Shown here piece by piece: positions 7,826-16,297 of a stretch of DNA of 64,000 bases; position 1 is the stretch's first letter; each line of letters opens with the position of its first letter. A program made the translations under genes and the position numbers. The stretch spans positions 7,548 to 71,547 of the forward strand of contig JBKQPR010000182.1 of assembly GCA_052144935.1 (NCBI GenBank). The letters run 5' to 3'. The notes under the pieces were generated by a model, which saw nothing but the letters and a program-made list of their open reading frames with translations, made no database searches and had not been told where the DNA came from. The stretch comes from JOPF133 sp052144935. Lineage in GTDB: Bacteria > Acidobacteriota > Terriglobia > Bryobacterales > Bryobacteraceae.

Positions 7826-7850
7826 CGAGCTGACTTGTCGTTCCTAATCC
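7826..7850 (+). repeat. 25-bp direct repeat, diverged copy 3
   Basis: CGAGCTGACTT followed by CCTAATCC matches copy 1 (shifted by one base) at about 18 of 25 positions. It lies beyond the brnA stop, so all three copies bracket the two TA modules. The match is weaker than between copies 1 and 2 and could be chance. Confidence 0.4.
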
Positions 7851-7868
7851 GCCCATCCTCCTCGGTGC

Positions 7869-7898
7869 GACGCTCGGAGTTGTGACGCTCGGAGTTGT
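7869..7898 (+). repeat. 15-bp tandem duplication
   Basis: GACGCTCGGAGTTGT occurs twice back to back between brnA and the LigD polymerase gene. Confidence 0.85.
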
Positions 7899-7932
7899 GG
7901 CCAGCCGTCCCCCGATGATGTAGCCTGTTTTT

Positions 7933-9246
7933 GTGGAGACACCAGACGCTATCGAAGTCCTTATGGTCGATGGGCGCGAGATCCGCATTACCCACCCGGA
8001 TAAGCTCTACTTCTCCAGACAGGTGAAGGTCTCCAAGCTCGAACTGGTGCGTTACTACCTGTCGGTAGCCCCCGGCGCTCTGGCCGGCATCGCCGACCGC
8101 CCCGTCGTGCTGAAGCGCTTCGTCGACGGCGCGGAACGCGAAGCGTTCTATCAAAAGCGTGCGCCGAAGGAGCGCCCCTCTTGGCTCCGCACCGTGGTTT
8201 TGTCATTCCCCTCAGGTCGTACCGCGGAAGAGGTGGTTGTCGATGATGCTGCCGGCCTGGCTTGGATAGTGAACCTCGGCTGCATCGAACTCCATCCCCA
8301 CCCCGTCCGGTCGCGCGATCTTGACCATCCTGACGAACTCCGCGTTGACCTGGATCCCGGGCCCGGCGTTCCCTGGGAGCACGCCCGCGCGGTCGCGGTG
8401 GAAGTCAAAGCCCTCCTTTCCGACATGGGCCTCCACGGCTGGCCCAAAACCAGTGGTTCCCGCGGCATGCACATCAACGTCCGCATCCAGCCTGCGTGGA
8501 CCTTCGCCGAAGTGCGCCGCGCCGCCGTGGCACTCTCGCGCGCCGTCGAACGCCGCCGGCCTGATATCGCCAGTTCCAAGTGGTGGAAAGAGGAGCGGCA
8601 CGGCGTGTTCCTCGACTACAACCAGAACGCCAAGGATCGCACCACCTGCTCTGCCTACTCGGTCCGCCCGCTCCCCGACGCTCGCGTTTCCACACCCCTC
8701 GACTGGCGTGAGGTCCCGGACTGCGACCCCGCCGACTTCACCATCTTCACCGTGCCCAATCGCTTCGCGACTATTGGCAACCCGCACGCCGACATGGACC
8801 GCCACCCTGGTTCGCTTGAAAAGCTCCTGGAACTCGCTGCCAAAGATGAAGCCGAAGGCCTCGCCGATGCCCCTTGGCCGCCTCACTTTCGTCGCGCAGA
8901 GGGAGAGGCGCCGCGAGTCGCACCCTCACGCGCTCGCTCCGTCCCCAAGCCGCGCGCCAAAATGCCTCTCATCACCGTCGCCAACTCGCCCGATCGCGAC
9001 GCTGCCCTCGCCGGCTTCGAACGCTGGAAAGCCAAATACCCCGCCCCCGCCGCGTATCTCGCGGTGGACGACGTCCTGGTCGACTCCATGCGCGGCCGCT
9101 CCTCCACCTGGACCCGTATTCGCGTCAACCTGCGCCACGTCCCCGAAGACATCCGGCCTCGCCAGGAAACGCCCGATCCCGATGACGATCCCACCCGCCA
9201 GTGGCGCGAATTGCGCGCCGGCCGTGGCTCTAAAAAGGCCACCTGA
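7933..9246 (+). CDS. LigD-type polymerase/primase for non-homologous end joining
   Basis: This 437-residue protein has the LigD polymerase domain (residues about 10-300): THPDKLYF near residue 20, the catalytic Asp pair D139/D141 in RVDLDPGPG, and KTSGSRGMH at about 172-180. In end joining it fills gaps and adds ribonucleotides at breaks. The C-terminal 110 residues (PLITVANSPDRDAALAGF onward, ending DPDDDPTRQWRE) form an extension seen in stand-alone soil-bacterial homologues. The fused ligase and nuclease domains of canonical LigD are absent; the ligase is the next, convergent gene. Confidence 0.9.
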   Translation: METPDAIEVLMVDGREIRITHPDKLYFSRQVKVSKLELVRYYLSVAPGALAGIADRPVVLKRFVDGAEREAFYQKRAPKERPSWLRTVVLSFPSGRTAEEVVVDDAAGLAWIVNLGCIELHPHPVRSRDLDHPDELRVDLDPGPGVPWEHARAVAVEVKALLSDMGLHGWPKTSGSRGMHINVRIQPAWTFAEVRRAAVALSRAVERRRPDIASSKWWKEERHGVFLDYNQNAKDRTTCSAYSVRPLPDARVSTPLDWREVPDCDPADFTIFTVPNRFATIGNPHADMDRHPGSLEKLLELAAKDEAEGLADAPWPPHFRRAEGEAPRVAPSRARSVPKPRAKMPLITVANSPDRDAALAGFERWKAKYPAPAAYLAVDDVLVDSMRGRSSTWTRIRVNLRHVPEDIRPRQETPDPDDDPTRQWRELRAGRGSKKAT

Positions 9247-9262
9247 CAGCCCTTCTGAAGAC

Positions 9263-10351
9263 TCACCGCGCGGCTGCGAAAATCGTAGCCAGTTCGTGCG
9301 GCGGCACGACCTCCAACTGTTCGTACGTGCAGTCTGGCGGTCTCTTATCCGTTCGCCACCTGCGGAAATGCGCCATGTGGCGGAAACGCGAACCCTGCAT
9401 GTGCTCGTACGCCACTTCCACCACCAGCTCCGCTTTCAGCGGCTCCCAGGAAAGATCCTTGCCGCGGCTCCAGCGGCTCTGTCCCCCCGGCACACGGCCT
9501 CCTGTTTCTCCGTCTGCCGTCAAATGGCCAGCCCATTCCTTCCACGGGTGATTGTCCAGTACGTTGGTGCGATATGGCGCCAGAAAGTGCAGCAGTTCCC
9601 TTCTTTTCTGCGCTGTGAAACTCGCGCACACACCCACGTGCTGCAGCCTGGCCGCTTTGTCATGAAGCCCAAGCAGCAGCGACCCGACCGTGTCGTTCTC
9701 CGCGCCCTTGTACCAGCGAAATCCCGCTACCACGCAATCGCACTCCCGCTCGTGCTTCACTTTGAGCATCACCCGCTTGTCCGGTTCGTAGTTTCCCGAA
9801 GCCGGCTTGGCCATCACGCCATCCAGGCCTGCTCCTTCGAATCGCCGGAACCAGTCCAGGGCGGTGGCCCGTTCCTGTGTCGCGGGCGTAATGTAAACCG
9901 GTGGCGCCGCGTTCCGAAGGATGTCCTCAAGCATCATCCGCCGTAATTCGAAGGGCTCATTCCGCAAATCCCGCTCGCCGCTCGAAAGCAAGTCGAAGAA
10001 CACAATCGAAGCCGGCGTCTGCTTCGCTAGCGTTTTCACGCGCGATGCGGCCGGATGCAGCCGCAGTTGAAGCGCCTCGAAATCGAGTACGCTCCCGCGC
10101 GCAATCACGATTTCCCCATCGAGCACGGCGCGCGGCGGTAACTGAGACTCGAGCGCCTCCACAATCTCAGGAAAATAGCGGTTCAGCGGCTTTTCATCGC
10201 GGCTTTGGATTTCAAGTTCGCCGCCGTCCCGGAAAACCAGCGCACGAAAGCCGTCCCATTTCGGTTCAAAGATCCACTTGCCCTCGGCCGGCAGCTCATC
10301 CACTCGCTTTGCCAGCATCGGCAACACCGGTGGGTTCACAGGAAGGTTCAC
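9263..10351 (-). CDS. ATP-dependent DNA ligase (LigD/LigC type)
   Basis: This 362-residue protein contains the adenylation motif EPKWDGFR, with the nucleophile Lys at residue 31. LDGEIVI (motif III), FDLL, a VMAKPASGNYEPDKR segment (motif IV) and the motif V stretch VMLKVKHE follow. The C-terminal OB domain has KAELVVEVAYEHMQGSRFRHMAHFRRWRTDK. It seals double-strand breaks in Ku-dependent end joining. It is convergent with the polymerase gene, 16 bases apart, so the two halves of a LigD system are on opposite strands. No ku gene is present in the window. Confidence 0.92.
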   Translation of the reverse strand: MNLPVNPPVLPMLAKRVDELPAEGKWIFEPKWDGFRALVFRDGGELEIQSRDEKPLNRYFPEIVEALESQLPPRAVLDGEIVIARGSVLDFEALQLRLHPAASRVKTLAKQTPASIVFFDLLSSGERDLRNEPFELRRMMLEDILRNAAPPVYITPATQERATALDWFRRFEGAGLDGVMAKPASGNYEPDKRVMLKVKHERECDCVVAGFRWYKGAENDTVGSLLLGLHDKAARLQHVGVCASFTAQKRRELLHFLAPYRTNVLDNHPWKEWAGHLTADGETGGRVPGGQSRWSRGKDLSWEPLKAELVVEVAYEHMQGSRFRHMAHFRRWRTDKRPPDCTYEQLEVVPPHELATIFAAAR

Positions 10352-10599
10352 GTCCTAATCTTATACCGGGCTTCCCACGAGATGCCCCCCGACCGCCCCG
10401 TGGCTTTAGCCGCCGATGGCGGCTCCCAAACGGCAGTTGCGACCGTTCCTTTGATTCGGAGTGCGGTATTGCGCAATATGGCAGGACGCCGATCAGGAAC
10501 GAGAAACGCGACCGCGTGCGGCAATCGCGCAACGTGATCGCTTGACGTGGACGTGGCCGCACGAGGCCGACGCACCTGATTCGGCGGTAAAATACAGTG

Positions 10600-10827
10600 A
10601 TGGACATGGCGTCTGAGGATGAGCTCGAGGAGTTCCGGCTAGACCGCACGCAATTTTCCGTCGCGCGCTTGACCGATCCCGACGATGCGGTTGGGTACTG
10701 GCTGTCCCGGCCAGTCGAGGAGCGGCTGCGGGCGCTCGAATTCTTGCGAAGGGCCTTCTATGGCTACACCAGCGCTAGCGAGGGACTTCAAAGAGTTCTT
10801 GAAGTCGCTCAACTCGAACCACGTTGA
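10600..10827 (+). CDS. Small protein of a nucleotidyltransferase gene pair
   Basis: This 75-residue protein contains VGYWLSRPVEERLRALEFLRRAFYGY followed by GLQRVLEVAQLE. I know this short pattern ('YWLSRTPEERLEALELMRQ...LQRVLEV') as a conserved small protein encoded just before MNT-type nucleotidyltransferases. It probably forms a TA-like pair with the overlapping downstream gene. GTG 10597, ATG 10600 and ATG 10606 are all possible starts. It overlaps the next gene by 68 bases. The molecular role is unknown. Confidence 0.6.
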   Translation: MDMASEDELEEFRLDRTQFSVARLTDPDDAVGYWLSRPVEERLRALEFLRRAFYGYTSASEGLQRVLEVAQLEPR

Positions 10828-11212
10828 ATACCTGCTGATTGGCGGGTACGCGGTCGGGATTTACGGTCATATCAGGGCCACGAACGATCTCGATATCTGG
10901 GTCGACATTAGTCCGGAAAACGCCGCCAGAATTGAGCGGGCGCTTCGCGAGTTTGGGTTCGCCGCGGCAGGGCTGACCTCAGACCTGTTTCTTGCCCGGA
11001 ATCACGTCGTCCGCATGGGGGTGCCACCCATTCGGATTGAGATTCTCACCTCCATTTCGGGGGTTGAGTTCGAATCGTGTTACGCCGAAAAAGGGATGGT
11101 TCAGATTGAGGAGATGGTGGTTCCTGTGATCAGTCTGGCTCGTCTGCGGGAGAACAAGGCGGCCAGCGGGCGGGCGAAGGATCTGGCGGACCTGGAAAAT
11201 TTGCCACGGTAG
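10760..11212 (+). CDS. MNT/AbiEii-like nucleotidyltransferase
   Basis: Starting at ATG 10760, preceded by GAAGGG, gives 150 residues. The fold signature is EYLLIGGYAVGIYGHIRATNDLDIWVD: the GG...R.T.DLD motif with the two metal-binding Asp. PIRIEILTSISGVEF supplies a third acidic strand, and the ending SLARLRENKAASGRAKDLADLENL is typical. Homologues transfer nucleotides or act as TA partners. The pairing with the upstream small protein is conserved in other genomes to my knowledge. An in-frame GTG-type extension to 10685 would be low-complexity and is rejected. Confidence 0.75.
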   Translation: MATPALARDFKEFLKSLNSNHVEYLLIGGYAVGIYGHIRATNDLDIWVDISPENAARIERALREFGFAAAGLTSDLFLARNHVVRMGVPPIRIEILTSISGVEFESCYAEKGMVQIEEMVVPVISLARLRENKAASGRAKDLADLENLPR

Positions 11213-11232
11213 GTCTCCGACCGCGTGATATT

Positions 11233-11415
11233 GTGCTTCGTGCGCTAACCGCTCCCTACGGCATCGGCGGATTCCTTTCCTTCGTGGTCTCCGGGCGCGC
11301 TCGAGAGATCGGGATTCGAATCTCGCTCGGCGCCCAGCCCCACGAAATCCTGGGAGCGGTGTTCCGCCGCGGGCTGGCGATCGGCGGCGTGGGGCAGCTC
11401 TTGGTGTTGCGATAG
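11233..11415 (+). pseudogene. ADOP/FtsX-like permease fragment
   Basis: The translated fragment contains YGIGGFLSFVVSGRAREIGI followed by RISLGAQPHEILGAVFRRGL. This is the hallmark cytoplasmic loop (REIGIRxALGA) of MacB/ADOP-type FtsX permeases, which are normally about 800 residues long. Only about 60 residues remain before a stop, and no start or upstream permease sequence is present. It is a gene relic. Confidence 0.75.
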
Positions 11416-11543
11416 CCCGTCGCGGTGGCACGGACCATGCACGCTTCACGGTGCTGCGCGGCTGGGGCAGCCGGCATTGGCGAATCGAGTGAGGCCGCGG
11501 CTGGCTCAGGGACCCCCGCGGTCGCCTTGACTACCTACCGCCC

Positions 11544-11759
11544 TCACACCGCGCCGCTGCTGGGCGATTCTCGCTGCAGGATTTCCACCGGTACATAAAA
11601 CCGCTTCCCGCAAAACCGGCAGTGCCGCGGAATCTTGCTGAAGCGGCGCATAATCAGGTCCAGCAAACCTCGCGGCTCGGAAGATACCAGGTCCTTTCCA
11701 AAGCATCGCGGGCACCGCAAGGCGCCCGACTCCAGATCGATGTGTTGCTTTATCTGCAC
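11544..11759 (-). CDS. Small zinc-ribbon protein, function unknown
   Basis: This 71-residue protein has two CxxC knuckles: CPRCFGKD near residue 16 and CRFCGKRFYVP near residue 47. They are separated by a basic helix (LLDLIMRRFSK). The arrangement suggests a single treble-clef or zinc-ribbon domain. No family function is recognised. The ATG start gives a sensible amphipathic N-terminus. It stands alone between a permease relic and the proline dehydrogenase gene. Confidence 0.6.
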   Translation of the reverse strand: MQIKQHIDLESGALRCPRCFGKDLVSSEPRGLLDLIMRRFSKIPRHCRFCGKRFYVPVEILQRESPSSGAV

Positions 11760-11844
11760 CGTATTTGACTTTGATTGATCTTGGCGATTTATCCGGCGAC
11801 GAATCGGTACGATCTTACCATGCAGGGGCGCTCCGGGCGCCCGG

Positions 11845-12777
11845 TTGCGCAGTGGTAGTCTGGAGTTCGTGCGCAGCCTCTTCCTGTTCCTCTCGCGTCA
11901 AAAACACTTGCGGCGCTGGATGGAAACTTCCTCCGTAGCCCGCAATCTCTCCCGGCGGTTCGTGGCGGGCGAGACCTTGGAACAGGCCCTGGCGGTCAGC
12001 CGCAAACTCAACGGCGAAGGCATCCCGGTGACCCTCGACTGCCTGGGCGAAAGCGTCACCACGCTGGAGGAGGCCGCGCGCGCCCGTGACGTCTACCTGC
12101 GCACCCTCTCGGCCGTCCACGAGTCCGGCATCCAGGGCAACGTCTCGCTCAAGCTCACGCAGTTCGGCCTGGATCTGTCCCCCGGCCAGTGCCGCGCCAA
12201 CGTCGAGCAACTGGTGCGGCGCGCGGCGGAACTGGGCGGCTTCGTACGCGTGGATATGGAGTCGAGCGAATACACCAGCCGGACGCTCGATCTGGTCACC
12301 AGCCTGCATGAGCAGCTCGGCGCTGTCGGCACGGTCATCCAGGCCTATCTCTACCGCAGCAAAGAGGATGTTGAAAAACTCTGCGGTCATGGCATCCGCA
12401 TCCGCCTCTGCAAGGGCGCCTACCTGGAGCCGCACTCGGTGGCCTTTCCCAAGAAGGGCGACGTGGACCGCAATTATGTCGAACTAATGAAGATCCTGCT
12501 GGATACTGGCGTGTACCCCGCCATCGCCACGCACGACGAGAAGATGATCGCGGCCACCAAGGCCTACGCCGCCCTCCGCAAACTGCCGCGCGACGCTTTC
12601 GAGTTTCAGATGCTCTACGGCATCCGGCGCGACTTGCAACGCCAACTGGTTGCGGAAGGCTACCGCCTGCGCCTCTACGTCCCCTTCGGCCAGGCGTGGT
12701 ATCCCTACTATATGCGCCGCCTGGCGGAGCGCCCCGCCAACCTGCTGTTCATGCTGCGGAACCTGTTCCGTCATTAA
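11845..12777 (+). CDS. Proline dehydrogenase
   Basis: This roughly 300-residue protein has the PRODH TIM-barrel motifs: GIPVTLDCLGES near residue 60, GNVSLKLTQFGLD, FVRVDMESSEYTSRTLDL, VIQAYLYRSKEDVE, IRLCKGAYLEP, IATHDEKMI and FEFQMLYGIRRD. It ends with LRLYVPFGQAWYPYYMRRLAERPAN. The enzyme oxidises proline to pyrroline-5-carboxylate with FAD. It is the monofunctional type; no P5C dehydrogenase is adjacent. The start is uncertain between TTG 11845 and GTG 11869, and the latter gives a tighter fit to homologues. Confidence 0.93.
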   Translation: MRSGSLEFVRSLFLFLSRQKHLRRWMETSSVARNLSRRFVAGETLEQALAVSRKLNGEGIPVTLDCLGESVTTLEEAARARDVYLRTLSAVHESGIQGNVSLKLTQFGLDLSPGQCRANVEQLVRRAAELGGFVRVDMESSEYTSRTLDLVTSLHEQLGAVGTVIQAYLYRSKEDVEKLCGHGIRIRLCKGAYLEPHSVAFPKKGDVDRNYVELMKILLDTGVYPAIATHDEKMIAATKAYAALRKLPRDAFEFQMLYGIRRDLQRQLVAEGYRLRLYVPFGQAWYPYYMRRLAERPANLLFMLRNLFRH

Positions 12778-12833
12778 TGCCGCGTGAATGGAGGGTCGCG
12801 GTCGTGGTACCTTAGAAACTAATCGCACGGTAG

Positions 12834-13316
12834 GTGAGTCTAATCTATATGCGGTACTGGGGCTATTTTGCGGGAAAGCTGGTGGCGGCGGCTGGAGTGT
12901 TGTGGGGGCTGCTGGCGGTACTCAACTGGTACTGGCCTCCGGAGCCGCGCTTCTGGTGGGATAGCCGGCACAGCTACATTCCACCCCGGTTCGGCTACGA
13001 TCTGGGGTATACCGCCGCGTCGCTGGCCTGGTTTCTTCTCCTGACGGGAGCCTTGTACCTGGTCATTTTGGACCAGCGCTACCGCTGCCGGGTGTGCCTG
13101 CGCAAGCTGCGGATGCCCGTGGAGACCGGTTCGTGGAGCCGCATGCTCCAGTTTGGGCGGCCGCGCATCGAGTACATCTGCCCGTACGGCCACGGCACGC
13201 TGCGGGAAGAGGAGCTGCAGATTTCCGGCCTGCAGAATCCCGAATGGACTCCCCACTCGGATGACATTTGGGAGGAGTTGTGCGCCTCCAGCAAGGAAGC
13301 CGGTCCGGAATCGTGA
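12834..13316 (+). CDS. Membrane protein with C-terminal zinc ribbon, unknown function
   Basis: About 155-160 residues, depending on whether GTG 12834 or ATG 12849 is used. Two hydrophobic segments (about residues 10-30 and 58-80) flank a Trp/Pro-rich periplasmic loop. A CRVCLRKLRMP knuckle and a second Cys/His pair, CPYGHG, suggest a zinc ribbon on the cytoplasmic side. The tail is acidic (WTPHSDDIWEELCASS). The stop overlaps the start of the next small membrane protein by four bases, so they form an operon. Function unknown. Confidence 0.65.
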   Translation: MSLIYMRYWGYFAGKLVAAAGVLWGLLAVLNWYWPPEPRFWWDSRHSYIPPRFGYDLGYTAASLAWFLLLTGALYLVILDQRYRCRVCLRKLRMPVETGSWSRMLQFGRPRIEYICPYGHGTLREEELQISGLQNPEWTPHSDDIWEELCASSKEAGPES

Positions 13317-13663
13317 ACTCGGTTCCGCGCTGGCGGATCGCCGCCGCGGCCGGCATTCTGGCGGCCCTGGTACTGCTCCTGGCGTTATTGGCTCCCGCCT
13401 ATGTCCACAACCTGGATCTGCAAAACTACGTGTCGGGATTGACCCGCGACGAGGCGGGGCGGGCTACCTCCGACGGCGCCTTGCGCGAGGAAATCGTCGA
13501 TAAAGCCAAGGCGCTGGACCTGCCGGTGAGCGCCGATAACGTGCGCATTACGCGCGCGGCGGACGGCAAACTGGAGCACCTCGACGTGCGGTATTTCGTG
13601 GACGTCAATCTGCCCGGCTACACGGTCAAGCTGCATTTCTACCCCGGCGCCGCCAGCCAATAG
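13313..13663 (+). CDS. Single-pass membrane protein, unknown function
   Basis: Starting at the GTG that overlaps the upstream stop (GTGA) gives 116 residues. One N-terminal transmembrane helix (about residues 8-27) is followed by a 90-residue extracytoplasmic domain, with DNVRITRAADGKLEHLDVRY and NLPGYTVKLHFYPGA near the end. This resembles DUF4845-like or pilus-accessory proteins in topology only. Co-translated with the zinc-ribbon membrane protein. Function not recognised. Confidence 0.6.
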   Translation: MNSVPRWRIAAAAGILAALVLLLALLAPAYVHNLDLQNYVSGLTRDEAGRATSDGALREEIVDKAKALDLPVSADNVRITRAADGKLEHLDVRYFVDVNLPGYTVKLHFYPGAASQ

Positions 13664-14123
13664 TGCGGGGCAGTTTCGCTGAGTCACCAATCTCGCCCAA
13701 GCGGAACTCCTTCCATTCCGCCCACTTGGCCCCGACGGACGGGAGGCATGCCGCATCTGCGTGCTATATCTCAAATTGGAAGGCCACCGATGCATCATCC
13801 CCATGCCACCATATTGCTCCACTCGCCGCGCCCCCGAAACCTCGCCTTTGCGCCGGCTCGGCGCCCCTCCCGCACGAATTTACCGAACGAACCCATTTTT
13901 TCCTGCAAGCCCAAGAAATCAGGCAGCTTCCCAGCCGCGCGACGAACCCTCTTGCCCCCTTGCCGAATTGGAGAAGGACGCTCCCTTGCGGCGGCCGCCG
14001 TCAGACCGCAAACCACTCCCGAAAGCGGCCGAACTGCTGCCTTCCCGCGGATCGCCTGGCCTCAAGCGCGAGACCACACGGGCGCTTTGAATGCGCCAAT
14101 GCCGGCAAGCCTGGCGCCGGGAG
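13664..14123. other. Gene-free stretch
   Basis: Reading frames exist on both strands, but their translations are low-complexity (Arg/Pro/Ser-rich), match no family and conflict with one another. No promoter, RNA or repeat was recognised. It leads into a decayed TIGR03437 domain and is probably degraded coding sequence. Confidence 0.4.
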
Positions 14124-14320
14124 GTCTCGGCGGCGGTCAGCGAGGCCGGCCCGGCTGCTCCCCAGGTGCTTGTACGCGGGTGGCGCGCCTGGGCTGTTAT
14201 GCGGCATCGTGCAGATCCAAGTGATGGTTCCCAGCCAGACGCCCGCGGGCCTTTCACAGTGCCGCCATCGGTGGGGCTAACGGGATCCCGGTCCTTCGAA
14301 CTCCCCACAACCAAAATCGG
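14124..14320 (+). pseudogene. TIGR03437-type C-terminal domain relic
   Basis: Across frames the DNA encodes SEAGPAAPQVL, then YAGGAPGLLCGIVQIQVMVP followed by SQTPAGL, then GGANGIPVLRTPHN. These are the landmarks (vLYAGgaPGlv.GviQvNvrVP...) of the TIGR03437 'Solibacter usitatus' C-terminal domain. At least two frameshifts, near 14172 and 14270, separate the pieces. No upstream start for a protein of the normal large size is present. Confidence 0.7.
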
Positions 14321-14463
14321 ACTCGCGCATCCAAATATACTGCCGCACTTCGATTCGCGCCGATTGCATCCTCACGGGCCGTCTGATACTATCTAGTTGG
14401 CAGAGACTGGAACCCGCCGTTTGAAGTGCCGAATCCAACCAACGGAGTAGAATAATCAACTGA

Positions 14464-14886
14464 ATGAGCTTCACCGTTTTTCTTGGCAACCTCCCAACCT
14501 GGGTCACCGCCGATGACATCAAACAATGGCTTTCCGCGGAAGACCTGGTCGCCGACGCCGTGAAAGTCATCCGTAACCACGAAACGCAAGAATCCAAGGG
14601 CTTCGCCTTCGTAGAAGCGCCCACCGCCGATGAAATGCAGTCGATCATCCGCCGCTTCGATCGCGCCCCTCTGGAAGACCGGCTGCTGCGCGCCAATCCC
14701 GCCCAGCCGCCCAAGGGAAAAGATGCGCGCAGCCCGCAGCCGGGCTCGCCGCCGCAGCCACAGCAGGCCGCTACTCCCAATGCCAACCGCATGCAACAGC
14801 GCCCCGACCGCAGGAAGCGTGGCGGCAAGGACCGGGAACAGAACCCCCGCAGCGCCTTCGCCACGGAGTTGGCCAAGGCCCTCTAG
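14464..14886 (+). CDS. RRM-domain RNA-binding protein
   Basis: This 140-residue protein has one RNA recognition motif (residues 1-78). RNP2 is VFLGNL at 5-10 and RNP1 is KGFAFVEA at about 46-53, with the expected beta-alpha-beta spacing. The C-terminal 60 residues are a basic Pro/Gln/Arg-rich tail (PPQPQQAATP, RRKRGGKDREQ). Single-RRM proteins of this size bind single-stranded RNA and are common in cyanobacteria and soil bacteria, often cold-regulated. Targets are unknown. The ATG follows a 140-base leader. Confidence 0.9.
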   Translation: MSFTVFLGNLPTWVTADDIKQWLSAEDLVADAVKVIRNHETQESKGFAFVEAPTADEMQSIIRRFDRAPLEDRLLRANPAQPPKGKDARSPQPGSPPQPQQAATPNANRMQQRPDRRKRGGKDREQNPRSAFATELAKAL

Positions 14887-15031
14887 TTACCGCTCCAGGG
14901 CCCATCCGGACGCTTCGGCGGCTGGCTTTTTCGAATTCCACACCTGTGAACGCAAGTCACTACAGGCTTCATCCCATCCCCTTTTATTCCACAGCTTTAC
15001 CGTTGGCCCCCGGCGTGCCATTGAGCTCGCC

Positions 15032-16297
15032 ATGAGATATGCCTGGCTCGGCTGCCTGCTGTTCGGCGGCCAGCTCTTCGCCGGAACGCAGGACTCCGAG
15101 TTCAACGTCAATACCCGCTACACGGTGGAAACCGTGGTGGTTTCCGGCGATGGCTGGACCAGCAACCTCGGCGCCGATCCCCACAGCGAGAAGATCAGCT
15201 CGATTCTGCGCCGCGACATCCTGGCGCTGATCGGCAACAAGCTGAATCCGGCGGTGCTCGATCAGATGGCCAACCGGCTGCGCCGGGAATTTCACGCCCG
15301 CACCGTGGAACACCACGTGCTCCGCGGGCAGACTCCCGAATACGTGCAGGTGATCTTCGATATCAAATTGCGCCCCACGCGCTTCGATCTCTCCGTGCCG
15401 AAATTCCTGTATAGCAGCCGGCAGGGCTGGAATGGGGCGGTGGAAGGCGCCGCCACGGTGGCCAACCATAACGATTTCACGGTGGGCATTGTCAGCGACG
15501 CCGACCAACTGGCCGAGCGCTACGCCGGCCTGGTGGCGCGCTACGAAAACACCAGCCTGGGCGCCGGCCGCGCCCGCCTGGGCTTCCAGTTCGAAAGCTA
15601 CCACGACGAGTGGAACGGCAACACCCTGGCGCTCCAGCCGGCCGATTCCACTGTCGGGAGCGTCTACCGCGCACGGGAAAACTTCCAGCCGGAGGCCACC
15701 CTGGTTCTCGCCAAGCCGCTCAGTCTCACCATTGGGACCAGCTTCGAGCGACTGCAGCCGGAGTCTCCGGCCGCCGAAACCGAATCCGCCAACGCCATGT
15801 TCACCACACTGCGGTATCATGAGTTGCTGGAGGGTTCGGACAACCAGCAGGACCTGGACGCAGAGTACAGCCTGCGTGCGGCCAGCAGAGTTTTGGGTAG
15901 CGACTTCATTTACGCCCGGCATCGCTGGGATTTCCGCTACAAATGGACCCGCGGCAAGACGGTCATTATCGAAGACATGTCCGCGGGCGTGATTACGGGG
16001 CGCGCGCCGCTTTACGAACGTTTCGTACTAGGAAACAGCAGTACCTTGAGGGGTTGGGACAAGTACGATCTTGATCCGCTCGGGGGAAATCGCATGGTGC
16101 ACAATTCCGTCGACATTCGGTACGGCATTTTTCAGGCATTCTACGATACGGGCGCGGTCTGGGACCATAATGACTCAGCCACGTTCCGGCATTCGGCCGG
16201 CATCGGCCTGCGCCAGGGCATTTTTTCTCTGGCGCTGGCATTCCCGCTTCGCGAAGGGCGGATCGACCCGGTTCTCATATTGGGCATGAATTATTGA
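15032..16297 (+). CDS. BamA/TamA-like outer-membrane beta-barrel protein
   Basis: This 421-residue protein begins with a signal peptide (MRYAWLGCLLFGGQLFAGTQ), then one POTRA-like region (YTVETVVVSGDGW). The Omp85 'surface antigen' barrel ends with the diagnostic LGNSSTLRGWD and a C-terminal aromatic strand (PVLILGMNY). Full BamA has five POTRAs and about 800 residues, so this is a reduced Omp85 member. It may insert or export a specific substrate. ATG 15032 begins the signal peptide. The stop overlaps the next gene. Confidence 0.8.
   Translation: MRYAWLGCLLFGGQLFAGTQDSEFNVNTRYTVETVVVSGDGWTSNLGADPHSEKISSILRRDILALIGNKLNPAVLDQMANRLRREFHARTVEHHVLRGQTPEYVQVIFDIKLRPTRFDLSVPKFLYSSRQGWNGAVEGAATVANHNDFTVGIVSDADQLAERYAGLVARYENTSLGAGRARLGFQFESYHDEWNGNTLALQPADSTVGSVYRARENFQPEATLVLAKPLSLTIGTSFERLQPESPAAETESANAMFTTLRYHELLEGSDNQQDLDAEYSLRAASRVLGSDFIYARHRWDFRYKWTRGKTVIIEDMSAGVITGRAPLYERFVLGNSSTLRGWDKYDLDPLGGNRMVHNSVDIRYGIFQAFYDTGAVWDHNDSATFRHSAGIGLRQGIFSLALAFPLREGRIDPVLILGMNY

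Noticed and set aside
13663..14280. 205-codon plus-strand frame
   Set aside because: Only its last 40 codons resemble a family (TIGR03437), and they need frame changes to continue. The upstream part is composition-driven.
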